From assembly GCA_029817715.1 (NCBI GenBank), contig JARUPY010000397.1:2976001-3040000 (forward strand): a DNA stretch of 64,000 bases. Reading direction: 5' to 3'. Positions 45,367 to 56,531 of this stretch are shown here, in pieces (the stretch's first letter is position 1; each line of letters starts with the position of its first letter). The position numbers were made by a program, and so were the translations under genes. The notes beneath the pieces are model-generated. The model was not told where the DNA came from. It did no database searches and saw nothing but the letters and a program-made list of their open reading frames with translations. This DNA is from Melastoma dodecandrum. Its lineage: Eukaryota; Streptophyta; Magnoliopsida; Myrtales; Melastomataceae.

Positions 45367-46299
45367 ATGTCGTCATCGTCCCCGAAGAAGATCATCCTCC
45401 GCTCCTCGGATGGGGAGTCGTTCGAGGTGGAGGAGGCGGTTGCCCTGGAGTCCCAGACCATCAAACACATGATCGAGGACGACTGCGCCGACAGCGGCAT
45501 CCCCCTCCCCAACGTCAACAGCAAGATCCTGGCCAAGGTCATCGAGTATTGCAAGAAACACGTTGATTCTTCCAAGGGCGGCGAGGACAAGTCCTCCTCC
45601 TCCTCCCTCGATGAGGAGCTCAAGAACTGGGACGCTGATTTCGTCAAGGTCGATCAGGCCACCCTCTTCGACCTCATCCTGGTGAGTGCCGGGATCTGGT
45701 CGCTGGATCTTCCTTCCTTTTTCCTTTGTCTCGACTTTCCTGTCTAGGACTTTGATTCCGTTTGTCGTTGTTGACGTGGCCAGTAGGCTAGGCAGGCGAT
45801 TTCGGCAGATGGTTGGAGGAGATCAGTCGATCTGTTTAGTTCGTGATCGAAATCCTTTGATTGTTGACTGTGGTGGTCGATTCATTGTTGTCTGTATTGT
45901 TGTCTTTCCATTTCATTCGTCCGTGGATTGATTGGTGCTGGAAACTGGATCGATTGGCCAATAACTTTGTGTAATCGAGGTCATTGTGTTCTGCTGTGGA
46001 TTTGTCCTAACAATTGGCGGCACTTGGAGGGGTTCTTCTTTCCTGTCTTGTCCTTTTGGGAAGGACTAGCACAATCTGCGCGATTTCTCAATTGTTTTTC
46101 TTGCCTGTTTGTTTGTTCATCACAGGCTGCTAACTACCTCAACATCAAGGGGTTGCTGGACTTGACTTGCCAGACAGTCGCAGACATGATCAAAGGGAAG
46201 ACCCCCGAGGAGATTCGCAAGACCTTCAACATCAAGAACGACTTCACGCCCGAGGAGGAGGAAGAGGTCAGGAGGGAAAACCAGTGGGCCTTCGAGTGA
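45367..46299 (+). CDS. SKP1/ASK core subunit of SCF ligases (copy 1)
   Basis: Two exons (45367-45681, 46126-46299), phase 0, 162 residues. The N-terminal POZ-like SKP1 fold (about 7-75: [20 protein letters not shown] ... [19 protein letters not shown]) binds cullin-1. After an acidic/Ser linker, the C-terminal helices (about 105-162: [20 protein letters not shown] ... ending NQWAFE) bind F-box proteins. It links CUL1 to F-box substrate receptors in the nucleus and cytosol. The intron position, just before AANYLN, is the one usual in plant SKP1 genes; the intron is 444 bp, longer than in the other copies. This is the most canonical copy of the cluster and the best candidate for the ancestral gene. 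Confidence 0.95.
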
Positions 46300-47050
46300 A
46301 GAAACTCCAGGGGGTTCCTCCTTGCCCCGGTTGGGGATCTCGTGGACTTCAATTGTACTACCATGACTGCATTTTAATCGGAAACTGCTATGCTTTGATG
46401 CAATTATCTGTTAGTACATCTTCTGTCCTTTTGTAATCAATCAATCCATGGATCTTCTCTTGAACTTGGTATTAGTCCTCCAATTCTGTCCTTGCTTACC
46501 GCGCCCCATAGCAACTATGGTCTGGCTTGCACACGCTTGGAGCTTGGGATGACAGGATTTGCCTGTTCTGGGTGAAAAAAAAAACTGAGGTTCTTGATGC
46601 CTCTGGCACCTCTTTTATACAGAAAAAGCAAAGTCGGGTAACATGATCTGGGCAAGCGAGCACCTCCCTTAACACCAACCAACCATTTTCCTTGTGCAGA
46701 AGCTGTACCTTCTGATCTTATCATCCTGGCCACAAAATCACAGGTATAGATGAAACTTACCCAGCGAGAAGTGCTTCCATGGTGGTTGCACATGAAGTTC
46801 ACGGGAAAACTTTTTCACCACATCAGTCAGTTAGATCTTCAATGGCTTAGTTTCATGCTGAAAATGGAGGTTTTGCTTGTTAGAGAAGTTATCCTCAGAT
46901 GATGTTAGTTGCCGGATCTTTCTAAGATTAAAAACTTTTTGGATAAGGAAAGAGCTAAATCAAAACAGGGGAACAGTTGAATTAGGATGACATTTATATT
47001 ATTGGATCTTACATTCGGTTTGTAATTGGAACATTGTGGCGGGTCAGACT
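46300..47050. other. 3' flank shared among SKP1 copies
   Basis: 3' UTR and downstream sequence of copy 1. A block around 46,490-46,800 recurs in part at 48,530-48,760 and 56,560-56,650, showing that the duplicated unit included the downstream flank. Confidence 0.55.
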
Positions 47051-47631
47051 ATGTCTTTGTCGTTGACTCTGAGGAAGATCATTGTCCTGAGATCGTCCGA
47101 TGGGGTGCCGTTCGAGGTGGAAGAGGTGGTGGCTCTCCTGTCGGAGACCATCAGGGATGGGATCGAGGACAATTGGATGGAAGGCAGTCTGCCCTTCCCT
47201 ACCATTGACAGCAAGATCCTCTCCTTGGTCATCGACTACTACAAGAAGCATTTTCACACCTCCTCCTCCCACCTCTACATTGACATGGAGCTGATGAGCT
47301 GGGAAACAGATTTCATCAAGCTCGAGAAAGACACTCTCTTTGATCTCATCCGGGTGAGTGAGACAGTGCCTGATAATATCACCACGACCGATTGTGTTTT
47401 CGCTTTGGTTGCTTTTCTCAGCTGTTTTGTGCTTTCTTTGCTTCTTCCTTTGTTGTTCTTCCGCAGGCTGCTGTCTACCTCAACATCAAGGGATTGTTGG
47501 ATTTGACTTGCCAGACAGTAGCCAACATGATCAGAGGGAAGACTCCTGCAGAAATTTAGGAGTTCTTCAGCATCAGCAACAGCTTCACCCCCGAGGAGGA
47601 GGAAGAGATCACGAGGGGGGCCCTCGAGTGA
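47051..47631 (+). pseudogene. SKP1 copy 2 with nonsense codon in exon 2
   Basis: Exon 1 (47051-47353) encodes an intact 101-residue N-terminal SKP1 fold. Exon 2 starts at 47467 with the conserved [18 protein letters not shown] but meets TAG at 47557-47559 after GKTPAEI. The old reading frame continues to a TGA at 47629-47631 with a shortened, altered end. The product would stop at 131 residues and lose the last F-box-binding helices. Splice sites are intact. It may be a young pseudogene or a truncated cullin-binding form that competes with full SKP1; the second idea is speculation. Confidence 0.85.
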
Positions 47632-48216
47632 ATCTTACTTCGTCCTCTATCTGCTATGATGTCGGCCTAGTTGTTAGTAAGTATCTGTATCCCTTTTTTG
47701 CATATATCGATCAATCCATGCATTTTCTACCACCTTGATATTTAGTTCTCTGAATCAGTCCCTTTTGGTAGCTGCTGTTATTAACGATCTGCAGCGATGG
47801 TCTTATCATTAAATTTAAGCAGTCTTTGGCAGAATAAAAAGCTACTGGCAGGTAGATGTTTGATTAAAAACTCCGCAATGGGCAGAAGTTATTCAGGTTG
47901 ACAAAATCAGTTCTTTAAAAAAAAAAGAAAAAACCAGAAACCTTTACCTTGATACGTCCCGCCCCATAAGTCTTCTTATTCAGTAGATCCCGCTCCTTCC
48001 TATCTGTTGTAAGATTTTGCGGGCATATCCCCAATAGTCATTCGTTCGCCACAGTTGACGACTCTGGGACAACAGAGAACCTGAGCTTGATCAATCCCAG
48101 AGCTGCAAACCGTATCATACCCACTTGCTTATAAAAAATAAAATAAACAGTTGTGTTCTGTTCTTACCTTCCTGCGGTGGTTTGTAACGGCAGATGTGCT
48201 CATTTGTTCGTCACAG
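47632..48216. other. SKP1 unit downstream flank
   Basis: From about 47,895 this is the left end of a segment repeated at about 61,989. It contains a block with CCCATAAGT also found downstream of copies 3, 6 and 7. No gene. Confidence 0.55.
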
Positions 48217-48385
48217 GCTCCTTGGCTTGGTGGACTCGACATTCCACATGGTGGCCGATATGATCAAGGGGTGCATATCCCCGAGGAGATTCGCAAGACC
48301 TTCAACATCAAAGAGCAACTTCACCCCTGAGGAGTAGGAGGAGGAAGAGGTCAGGAGAGAAAACCAGCGCGTGCCTTCGAGCGAA
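48217..48385 (+). pseudogene. SKP1 exon 2 remnant (copy 3')
   Basis: Follows an acceptor (TCACAG). Fragments of the SKP1 C-terminal exon remain: VADMIKG, a FNIK-like block, TPEE and VRRENQ. The YLNIKG part is deleted, the frame changes, and a TAG follows TPEE. No exon 1 is nearby. It has a near-identical twin at 62,310-62,474. Confidence 0.8.
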
Positions 48386-48949
48386 AGAAACGCGGTGGGG
48401 GATCTCATTGCACCATAACTGCATTTTATCGAAAACTTCTACCCTTCGACGACGTTATCTGTTAAAGTATCTTTCGATGCATGGGATCGTCTCTTTTAAC
48501 TTCCGAATCTGTTCTTTACTTATTGCACCCCATGGCAAGCAAGGATGGTCAGGGCAGCCATGCCATTCTCTGAGTGTCTGGCAGCAGGCCTAGACCTCGC
48601 GGGCGTTCACCTATACCAGGGTGAACAAAGGTCGCCGTTGGTGATACTGCCAGCAGCTCTGTCTATAAGGAAAGGGAAGTCGGGGTTCAGTGATCCGAGC
48701 AAGCGAGCACGACCGCGAACACCAACCATTTTTCCCCTGCAGAAACTGTAAATCGAGCCTTATGACTTCAATAACAGGAGATATCCGTACTCGAACGGAG
48801 AAGCTGCGTGATTTCTACTAATTTCCTTTTTAATTTGGAAATTTTTTAATTAGAGAAAAAAGAATTTGCAACGTCGAAGGACATCCATATATAAATTGGG
48901 TTGGTGGTAAGATTGGTTTTGGAATCGGATCAAATTGTAGGGAGTGACA
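48386..48949. other. SKP1 spacer
   Basis: Bases about 48,403-48,762 resemble the 3' flank of copy 1 and are missing from the twin segment at 62.5 kb. The remainder is the promoter of the next intact SKP1 copy. No gene. Confidence 0.5.
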
Positions 48950-49490
48950 ATGTCTTCGTCTTCGTCAACTCCGAAGAAGGTCGTCGTCCTGAGGTCGTCC
49001 GACGGGGTGTCGTTCGAGCTGGAAGAGGAGGCGGCTCTCCTTTCCCAGACCATCAAGGACGGGATGGAGGACGGCTGGGTGGAGGGCGGCTTGCCCCTCC
49101 CCACCATCAACAGCCAGATCCTCTCCTTGGTCATCGACTACTGCAAGAAGCACGCCGCCGCCTCCGCCTCCTCCGAGGACCTCGACAGCTGGGACGCCGA
49201 TTTTGTCAAGGTGGAACAAAACACCCTCTTCGATATCATCCTGGTGAGTGAAACAAAGTTCCCGGTGTAGACAGCTGTCTCCACGCCGATCACATGACTC
49301 GTTTGTTCTACCGCAGGCTGCTAACTACCTCAACATCAGGGGGTTACTGGATTTGGCTTGCCAGAAGGTGGCCGACATGATCAAGGGGAAGACCCCTGAG
49401 GAGATCCGCCAGATCTTCAACATCAACAACGTCTTCACCCCCGAAGAGGAGGAACAGGTCAGGAGGGAAAACCAGTGGGCCTTCGAGTGA
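48950..49490 (+). CDS. SKP1/ASK (copy 4)
   Basis: Two exons (48950-49243, 49317-49490), phase 0, 155 residues; the intron is only 73 bp. The N-terminal domain runs from [20 protein letters not shown] to VIDYCKKH, followed by a short Ala/Ser linker (AAASASSED). The C-terminal F-box-binding part runs from [16 protein letters not shown] to the terminal NQWAFE. Substitutions specific to this copy include ACQKVAD for ACQTVAD and EEEEQV for EEEEEV. All structural positions appear kept, so it should work in SCF complexes. It is the partner of the copy at 62,708 in the segmental duplication. Confidence 0.93.
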
Positions 49491-50380
49491 ATCTGCGCTG
49501 CTCTCATCTAATCTACCATGATCACTGCCCATGCAATAATAAATCTATGATGCCTTAGTATATCTTCCTCTATCCTCTGCATATATAAATCGATCTATGG
49601 ATCTTCTCCCGACATGACATTTAGTTCTCTGAATCAGTCCCTTTCGCTTTAGCTGTTGTCATTTCCGATCGGCCGATGGTGATGGTCTTACATCACAGTG
49701 TTAACTGTTATATGGTGATTTGCGGACTCAAACGGGGAAGAAACCCAGAAACCTTGCATTCATTGATACCTCCCTCCCTCCCCATAAGTTTTAGTAAAAG
49801 GAGGACAGAAGAAGTGTGTTTAGGTCTTATCCGGGTAGTTCCCATGAGTGGGGCGCGCCTTCTGGGGAAAGCATTTTCCTGGGAAGTTGCTAATGCTAAT
49901 GATGGCTCGGCAAGTAACAGTTGGCGACTCTGGATGAAGGTGAGCTGGGATGGAATGATCCTGGGGCTGCATACCGCACCCCGCCCACTTTATCCACTAG
50001 CCACGCCTTCTTGTCTTGTCATCCTGCGATGGTGATTCTATTGGCAGAAGTGCTCACGACCATTAGATTATCGCAGACAGATTTGTACTTAACCCTTGTT
50101 TCGATGATGGTGGAATCTCCTAAAACATTCGAGAGTATTATGAACTGGATGTTGTTGGCCAGAGTCTTTGTCGAAGTAAAGACACGGTTACCATTACTCT
50201 CTCCTGTTACTGTGACACGAGGGTCTTCAGCGCTACATTAAAACCATTTTCTACATCGAAGCTGTACACATTTGGGATAGTGAGATGATGTCTTTGTTAT
50301 TCTTTTAGTTGCCCGTCGGTTGCTTGTGTCCTCTCGAGGAAAGGCTGGCTGTTTTCCGTCTTGTTTGTTCCTCCACACAA
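49491..50380. other. SKP1 downstream flank
   Basis: 3' UTR and flank of copy 4, closely repeated at 63,255-64,000. No exon 1 for the following exon 2 copy can be found here. Confidence 0.5.
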
Positions 50381-50476
50381 GCTGCTAACTACCTCAACAT
50401 CAAGGGGCTGCTGCATTTGACTCGGCAGACGGTGGCCGCCACGATCAGAGGGAAGACTTCTGCAGAAATTCTGGAG

Positions 50477-50481
50477 TTCTT
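50477..50481. repeat. Target-site duplication (left), TTCTT
   Basis: TTCTT directly before the left LTR; its partner is at 56464-56468 directly after the right LTR. Confidence 0.9.
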
Positions 50482-51338
50482 TGATGCGGGGACGGCAAGG
50501 AATTGATGATTCCTAAACCAAAAATAAGGGGAACGCCACAGAATGATAGGGAATGGGTGACGTTGGGTATGGGTGGAAGGTAGTGTATAATGGGTGCGGT
50601 TGGAAATGGGGTAAATAGGTTGAAACTCGTTTGGCCGTGGATACAGATACACCACCACGAACAAGACGAGGGCGAGGCACAACACGGAGGATACAGATAC
50701 ACCACCACCGGTTGATACACTCTACTCAATCCGCACTTGGAAATCCACCAAATGAGGAACGAGGTTTGAAGGAGAATCCACTCACTTCGGATAAAAGATA
50801 CTAAGTCTGATAAGGGTTTATAATTTGATTTCAAAAACTGATATCCAAATGAGTACAAGGTGCCCATTATATAGGGAACACCTGAAGAAGAACTTAAATG
50901 CACGAAATGAACCTAGGCTAGATGCATGCAAGGCAAGATTCATGGACGGGCCATAAATGACTTATTGGAAATGCAACAAAGTAAATGCAAAGCATGAATG
51001 ACAAATGCATGAATGAGGAATGCGAATTGATTCAGCTTCTTTGAGGCTCTTCATCTTCGAGACTCTTGGCTTGGCCGACTCTTCGTTGCTCAGTCGCTGA
51101 TGATGTCAAGTCGCACCTCCTTGAGTCGCACACGTCAAGTCGACGTCAAGTCGCAAGTCGCACTCGTCAAGTCGACGTCAAGTCGCAAGTCGCACTCGTC
51201 AAGTCGACGTCAAGTCGCAAGTCGCACTCGTCGAGTCGCACGTGCTGAATCGCAATAGTAGCTCAGTCGCAAGCGAGTAAAGTGACGCTTCTCTTGCTGC
51301 GCGTCGACGGGGATAAGTTGTCGTCCGTCTTTGCATCA
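50482..51338 (-). repeat. LTR (3' LTR of the Ty3 element), 857 bp
   Basis: Begins TGATGCGGGG and ends TTTGCATCA on the plus strand, a TGATG...CATCA inverted end. It matches 55618-56463 apart from roughly a dozen substitutions by eye and one 11-bp length difference in a tandem repeat (about 51125-51240). The end of pol runs about 25 codons into this LTR. Confidence 0.95.
51125..51240. repeat. Tandem repeat in the left LTR
   Basis: About three units of a 33-bp motif built from CAAGTCGACGTCAAGTCGCA followed by AGTCGCACTCGT. The right LTR (about 56268-56362) lacks one 11-bp GACGTCAAGTC piece, which accounts for the length difference between the LTRs. Confidence 0.85.
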
Positions 51339-54300
51339 TCCTCCCCTTGTTGAAAAGAGTTTGTCCTCAAACTCTCGTCGTCGTCATCCCCCACAAATGG
51401 CATGAGATCCTGGACGTTGAATGTGGAAGAAACTCCATAGTCACCTGGAAGATCAATTTTGTAGGCGTTGTCGTTGATGCGCTCGACGATCTTGAATGAT
51501 CCTTCTGCGCGCGGCATTAGCTTGTTCTTCCTCTTGCCTGGGAATCGATCCTTGCGCAAATGAATCCAAACTAAGTCTCCTGGCTGAAATATCTTCACTC
51601 TTCTTCCGCGATTGGCTCTTTCCGTGTAACGTTGATTGGCCTTCTCGATCTGCGCTCGAGTCTTCTCATGGAGCAATCGCATCTCCTTAACGCGCTCCTC
51701 AGCATCTCGGCTAACTGACCTCATATCGCTCGCAGGCATTAGTTCAACAGGGACTAAGGGATTGAGTCCGTAGACTACCTGGAAGGGTGATGACTTCGTT
51801 GTCGAACTTGGGGCTCGATTGTATGCGAATTCAGCGTGGGCAAGCTTGATGTCCCAATCCTTCTGGTTCTTCGAGACCAAGGTTCAAAGGATTGTAACCA
51901 TAGTGCGATTGACAACCTCCGTTTGTCCATCGGTTTGCGGATGATAAGCTGTGCTGAATACAAGCTTCGTTCCCAACTTGTGCCACAGTGTCTTCCAAAA
52001 GTAGCTTAGGAACTTCGTGTCGCGATCTGAAACGATCGACTTGGGTACTCCATGCAACCTTAGCACTTCTCGAAAGTACAAATCGGCTACGTTGGTCGCA
52101 TCGTCCGTTTTCTGACATGGGATGAAGTGTGCCATCTTCGAAAATCGGTCGACCACTACCATGATCGAATCCTTTCTTCGTTGCGTTCTTGGAAATCCTA
52201 GTACAAAATCCATACTCACATGTTCCCATGGTCGCTCTGGGACGGGCAATGGAGTGTAGAGACCCTGAGGTTGGACACGGCTCTTCGCTTGCTGGCAAGT
52301 CGCACATCTCGCGATTAGTCCTCGCACTTGCTTCTCCATTCGCGGCCAATAGAAATGCTCTTGTAGCATTGCCAGCGTCTTGTCAACTCCAAAATGTCCA
52401 GCGATTCCTCCGCCATGGACTTCTCGTATAAGTAGCTCTCGCGTCGAACTCCTTGGAATGCATAGCTTAGAGTCGCGAAATAAGAATTCATTCACCTGGT
52501 GGAATCGATCGATGGCTTGCTGGGCGCATTGGACGAAGATCGCTCCAAAATCTTCATCGTCCTTGTACAACTCCTTCAAATACCCAAATCCAATCAGCTT
52601 TGTCTCCATCGCAGATAGTAAAATAATTTTCCTCGAGAGAACATCTGCGACTACATTCTTCGCGCCTGGTTTGTGCTTCAAGACAAAGTTGAATGCTTGT
52701 AGAAACTCTACCCACTTCGCATGTCGGCGACTAAGCTTGTGCTGACCATTGATGTACTTGAGAGCTTCATGATCGGTGTGCAACACAAACTCTCTGGGCA
52801 GCAAGTAATGACTCCAAGTCTCGAGTACTCGAACAATTGCTAAGAACTCCTTGTCATATGTCGAGTAGTTCAATTTGGCGCCATTAAGCTTCTCGCTGAA
52901 ATAAGCGATGGGTCTTCCCTCCTGCAGCAAAACTCCTCCAATTCCTACTCCCGATGCATCACATTCCACTTCGAACATCTTCGCAAAGTCGGGTAAAGCT
53001 AGAACTGGGGCTGCACTTAGACACTCCTTCAGTCGCTCGAAACTAGCTTGTGCGACTGGTGTCCACTCGAATTTGTCTCCCTTCAAACATTCGGTGAGTG
53101 GGGCTGCGATTGAGCTAAATCCTTGAATGAACCTCCGATAGAACGACGCCAAGCCATGGAAGCTGCGAACGTCGTGGAAACTCCTTGGAGACGGCCACTC
53201 CTTGATCGCTTCAATCTTGCTCTCGTCCACCTTAATTCCTTCTGCTGAGACGACAAATCCAAGAAATATTACACTCGGTTGGAAGAACTCACATTTCTTG
53301 AGATTTCCATATAGTTTTTCCTCCCGAAGTGTGTTGAACACAGCTCGCAAATGATTGATATGCTCCTTATTGCTCCGGCTGTAGACAAGAATATCGTCGA
53401 AGTAGACGACCACAAACTTCCCCATGAATGGTCGCAAGACATGGGTCATTAGTCGCATGAACGTGCTGGGCGCGTTTGACAATCCAAATGGCATCACCAA
53501 CCACTCGTACAACCCGTACTTAGTCTTGAAGGCTGTCTTCCACTCGTCGCCTTCTTTCATCCGGATCTGGTGATAACCACTTCGCAAATTCACTTTGGAA
53601 AACACCTGCGCTCCATACAACTCATCCAACATATCATCCAGTCGAGGGATAGGAAAGCGATACTTTACTGTGATTTTGTTGATCGCTCGACTGTCCATGC
53701 ACATTCTCCATGTGCCATCCTTCTTCGGCACTAATATGGCTGGAACCGAACATGGGCTCAAACTCTCTCGAATTAATCCCTTGTTGGCAAGCTCGTCGAC
53801 CTGCCTCTGCAACTCCTTTGCCTCCTCTGGATTGCATCGATAGGCTGGTCTATTTGGTAGCGACACCCCTGGAACCAAGTCGATTTGATGTTGTATGCTC
53901 CGCATCGGTGGTAATTCGACTGGTAGCTCCTCTGGAAATACGTCCTTGAACTCCCCAAGAATGGAAGCCGCCTGAGGATGGCTCGTCGCTTGACCTGGGG
54001 CGGATTCGACAAGAACCACAAAATAAGCCTTCTCACCTTCTTGAATCGCTCGAACTAGTTGAACTCCCTTGAGAGGCTGGTCGCTAAGTCGATCCTGGGT
54101 CGCGATTGTAGGCTGACTAGTGAGGGGCATCAAAGTGACCTTCTTCTCTCCGATGTGGATGGAATACGTATTGTGATACCCGTCGTGTTGCGCGCGTCGA
54201 TCAAACTGCCACGGTCTCCCCAATAGTAGGTGGCATGCATCCATGGGAATGACGTCGCAAGCGACTTCATCCTGGTAGCTCTTCCCAATGGAAAATGGAA

Positions 54301-54828
54301 CTCGCGCTCGCTGGGTGACTCGAACGTCACTCTCCTTGTTGAGCCATTGTAGACGGTAGGGATGTGGGTGCGCTTCGATGGGCAACTTCAGCTTTTCAAC
54401 CATCGTTCTTGACACGGCGTTGGTGCAGCTACCACTATCCACAATCACCAAACATATCTTTCCTGCGACTGTGCACCTAGTATGGAAGATGCTCTCCCTT
54501 TGACTTTCCTCTTTCGCAGGTGTCACACTTAAAGCCTTTCGGACGACCAACAGTTCTCCTTCGTCCGGATACTCCTCTATCTCTTCGGCATCCCAAACAG
54601 GGTCGACGTTCTCATCGAACTCTTCTTCTCCATCAGACAGCTCTCTAATGACAACGTTTCTTCTCGTCGGACACTCAGAAGCCATGTGTCCTATTCCTTG
54701 GCACTTGAAACATCGCCTAGCATTATCTCGCTCGTTCGACTTAACTTCTGGTCTGGTAGTCGATGAAGGAGTTTTTCTCGAAGTCGTCAGTGGTGGCTTT
54801 GCTTGGGAGCTACTCCCCTTGTTGAAAG
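51263..54828 (-). pseudogene. Ty3-type pol (protease, RT, RNase H, integrase)
   Basis: A CCHC zinc knuckle ([14 protein letters not shown], about 54715-54675) leads into protease with VDSGSC, RT with the catalytic YFDD (about 53415), RNase H with ECDASG, and integrase. The integrase has an HHCC zinc-binding part ([13 protein letters not shown] ... CATCQQAK) and D,D,E core positions ([25 protein letters not shown]). A TGA at 51886-51884 interrupts the integrase, with the same frame continuing through the C-terminal region to 51263, inside the LTR. CGA to TGA is the simplest cause. The frame is offset by one base from gag near 54,830. Confidence 0.92.
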
Positions 54829-55590
54829 GCGAAACTTCACAAATGAGCGGGTATTCGATCTTCTCGCTTGTTGCTGCTCAACCTTGTGCGCTAATGCCCG
54901 AACATCATCGAAAGTCCAATATTGTTGTAGTTCGACCGCATCTGCAATATGAGGCTTAAGTCCTCGAAGATACCTGGCAATGGTTTGCTCTTGGGCTTCT
55001 TGGACATCGCACTGCAGCAATAATCTCTCGAACTCCCTTGTGTACTCCGATACACTTGAAACTTGCAGAAGCGATTGCAACTTGAGGTACAGATCTCGTC
55101 GATAATGCTCCGGCAGAAACCTCTTAGTCATAGCCCTCTTCATTTTTGACCATGTTCGTATCTGATCACGTCCTTCTCTTCGACGCTGCTGGTTGGTGTT
55201 CTCCCACCACAAACTCGCGTACTTCTTCAATTTCAAGGCAGCCAGTTTCACCTTTCGATCCTCGAGCACCTCTTCATAGTCGAAGATGCGCTCTACCGTG
55301 TGCATCCAGTCGATGAACTCCTCGGGGTCCAAGTTTCCTTCGAACTCCGGAATCTGAATGCTCATCGTCGGGGCTCTCCTCTCCTGCCTACGATACTCCG
55401 GTGAAGATCCTCGTTGAGACTCCTCACGCCATGGGTTCTCCTCATCATCGCTCTCTATTCGACTGCGGGAAGTCGATGCATGGTGTGTCCGTAACGACTG
55501 TAGTTGCTGTTGAAGATCGGCTATCTGCTCCTCAAGCCGAGCAACTTGTGCTTCGTCTAGGGTCATACCGCGTTGAAATCTTCCGGCCAT
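54829..55590 (-). CDS. Ty3-type Gag
   Basis: Starts at the ATG at 55590, just after the primer site ([16 protein letters not shown]). An N-terminal coiled coil of about 30 residues precedes the retrotransposon Gag domain, with [49 protein letters not shown] and [11 protein letters not shown]. The open frame extends upstream into the LTR, but that part is not Gag. The frame shifts at about 54,830, ahead of the zinc knuckle. Gag forms the particle shell for reverse transcription. Confidence 0.9.
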
Positions 55591-55602
55591 TGACAACCTC
55601 GA

Positions 55603-55614
55603 GCTCTGATACCA
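55603..55614 (-). other. Primer-binding site, tRNA-Met
   Basis: Minus strand TGGTATCAGAGC, three bases from the edge of the 5' LTR, complementary to the 3' end of initiator tRNA-Met. Confidence 0.93.
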
Positions 55615-55617
55615 AGA

Positions 55618-56463
55618 TGATGCGGGGACGGCAAGGAATAGATGATTCCTAAACAAAAAATAAGGGGAACGCCACAGAATGATAGGGAATGGGTGACGTT
55701 GGGTATGGGCGGAAGGTAGTGTATAATGGGTGCGGTTGGAAATGGGGTAAATAGGTTGAAACTCGTTTGGCCGTGGATACAGATACACCACCACGAACAA
55801 GACGAGGGCGAGGCACAACACGGAGGAAACAGATACACCACCACCGGTTGATACACTCTACTCAATCCGCACTTGGAAATCCACCAAATCAGGAACGAGG
55901 TTTGAAGGAGAATCCACTCACTTCGGATAAAAGACACTAAGTCTGATAAGGGTTTATAATTTGATTTCAAAAACTGATATCCAAATGAGTACAAGGTGCC
56001 CATTATATAGGGAACACCTGAAGAAGAACTTCAATGCACGAAATGAACCTAGGCTAGATGCATGCAAGGCAAGATTCATGGACGGGCCATAAATGGCTTA
56101 TTGGAAATGCAACAAAGTAAATGCAAAGCATGAATGACAAATGCATGAATGAGGAATGCGAATTGATTCAGCTTCTTTGAGGCTCTTCATCTTCGAGACT
56201 CTTGGCTTGACAGACTCTTCGTTGCTCAGTCGCTGATGATGTCAAGTCGCACCTCCTTAAGTCGCACACGTCAAGCCGACGTCAAGTCGCAAGTCGCACT
56301 CGTCAAGTCGCAAGTCGCACTCGTCAAGTCGACGTCAAGTCGCAAGTCGCACTCGTCGAGTCGCACGTGCTGAATCGCAATAGTAGCTCAGTCGCAAGCG
56401 AGTAAAGTGACGCTTCTCTTGCTGTGCGTCGACGGGGATAAGTTGTCGTCCGTCTTTGCATCA
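55618..56463 (-). repeat. LTR (5' LTR of the Ty3 element), 846 bp
   Basis: Pair of 50482-51338 with the same TGATG...CATCA ends. It differs by scattered substitutions and an 11-bp repeat-unit deletion. Confidence 0.95.
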
Positions 56464-56468
56464 TTCTT
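56464..56468. repeat. Target-site duplication (right), TTCTT
   Basis: Matches the left TSD at 50477-50481. Confidence 0.9.
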
Positions 56469-56531
56469 CAACACCAAGAACAACTTCATGGCCAAGGAGG
56501 TTAAGAGGGAAGATGAGTCAGCCTTTGACAG

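Larger units (their letters stand above)
50482..56463 (-). mobile_element. Full-length Ty3-type LTR retrotransposon
   Basis: LTR-gag-protease-RT-RNase H-integrase-LTR, reading leftward, 5982 bp, with matching LTRs, a tRNA-Met primer site, a polypurine tract (51339-51350 on the minus strand) and a 5-bp target duplication. Domain order with integrase last defines the Ty3/Metaviridae type. A pol frame that extends into the 3' LTR and the gag sequence suggest a chromovirus, perhaps CRM-like; this is inference. It carries one gag-pol frame break and one nonsense codon in integrase, so it is recently dead. Confidence 0.95.
50381..56531 (+). pseudogene. SKP1 exon 2 split by retrotransposon (copy 5)
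   Basis: The left part (50381-50481) encodes [20 protein letters not shown] and the following residues up to LEFF. The right part resumes at 56469 with NTKNNFMAKEVKREDESAFD, the SKP1 C-terminal segment. The two parts are continuous once the retrotransposon and one copy of the TTCTT duplication are set aside. The exon had already drifted: the acceptor AG is preceded by A instead of C, RQ replaces CQ, and no stop follows WAFE-like DESAFD. No exon 1 is visible nearby, so it was probably a pseudogene before insertion. Confidence 0.88.

Noticed and set aside
51066..51248. Repeat array considered as a CRISPR
   Set aside because: It is a contiguous tandem repeat without unique spacers, in a plant LTR.
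55591..55821. N-terminal extension of the Ty3 Gag frame into the LTR
   Set aside because: The open frame continues upstream by chance through the LTR and primer site; the Gag ATG at 55590 is the sensible start.
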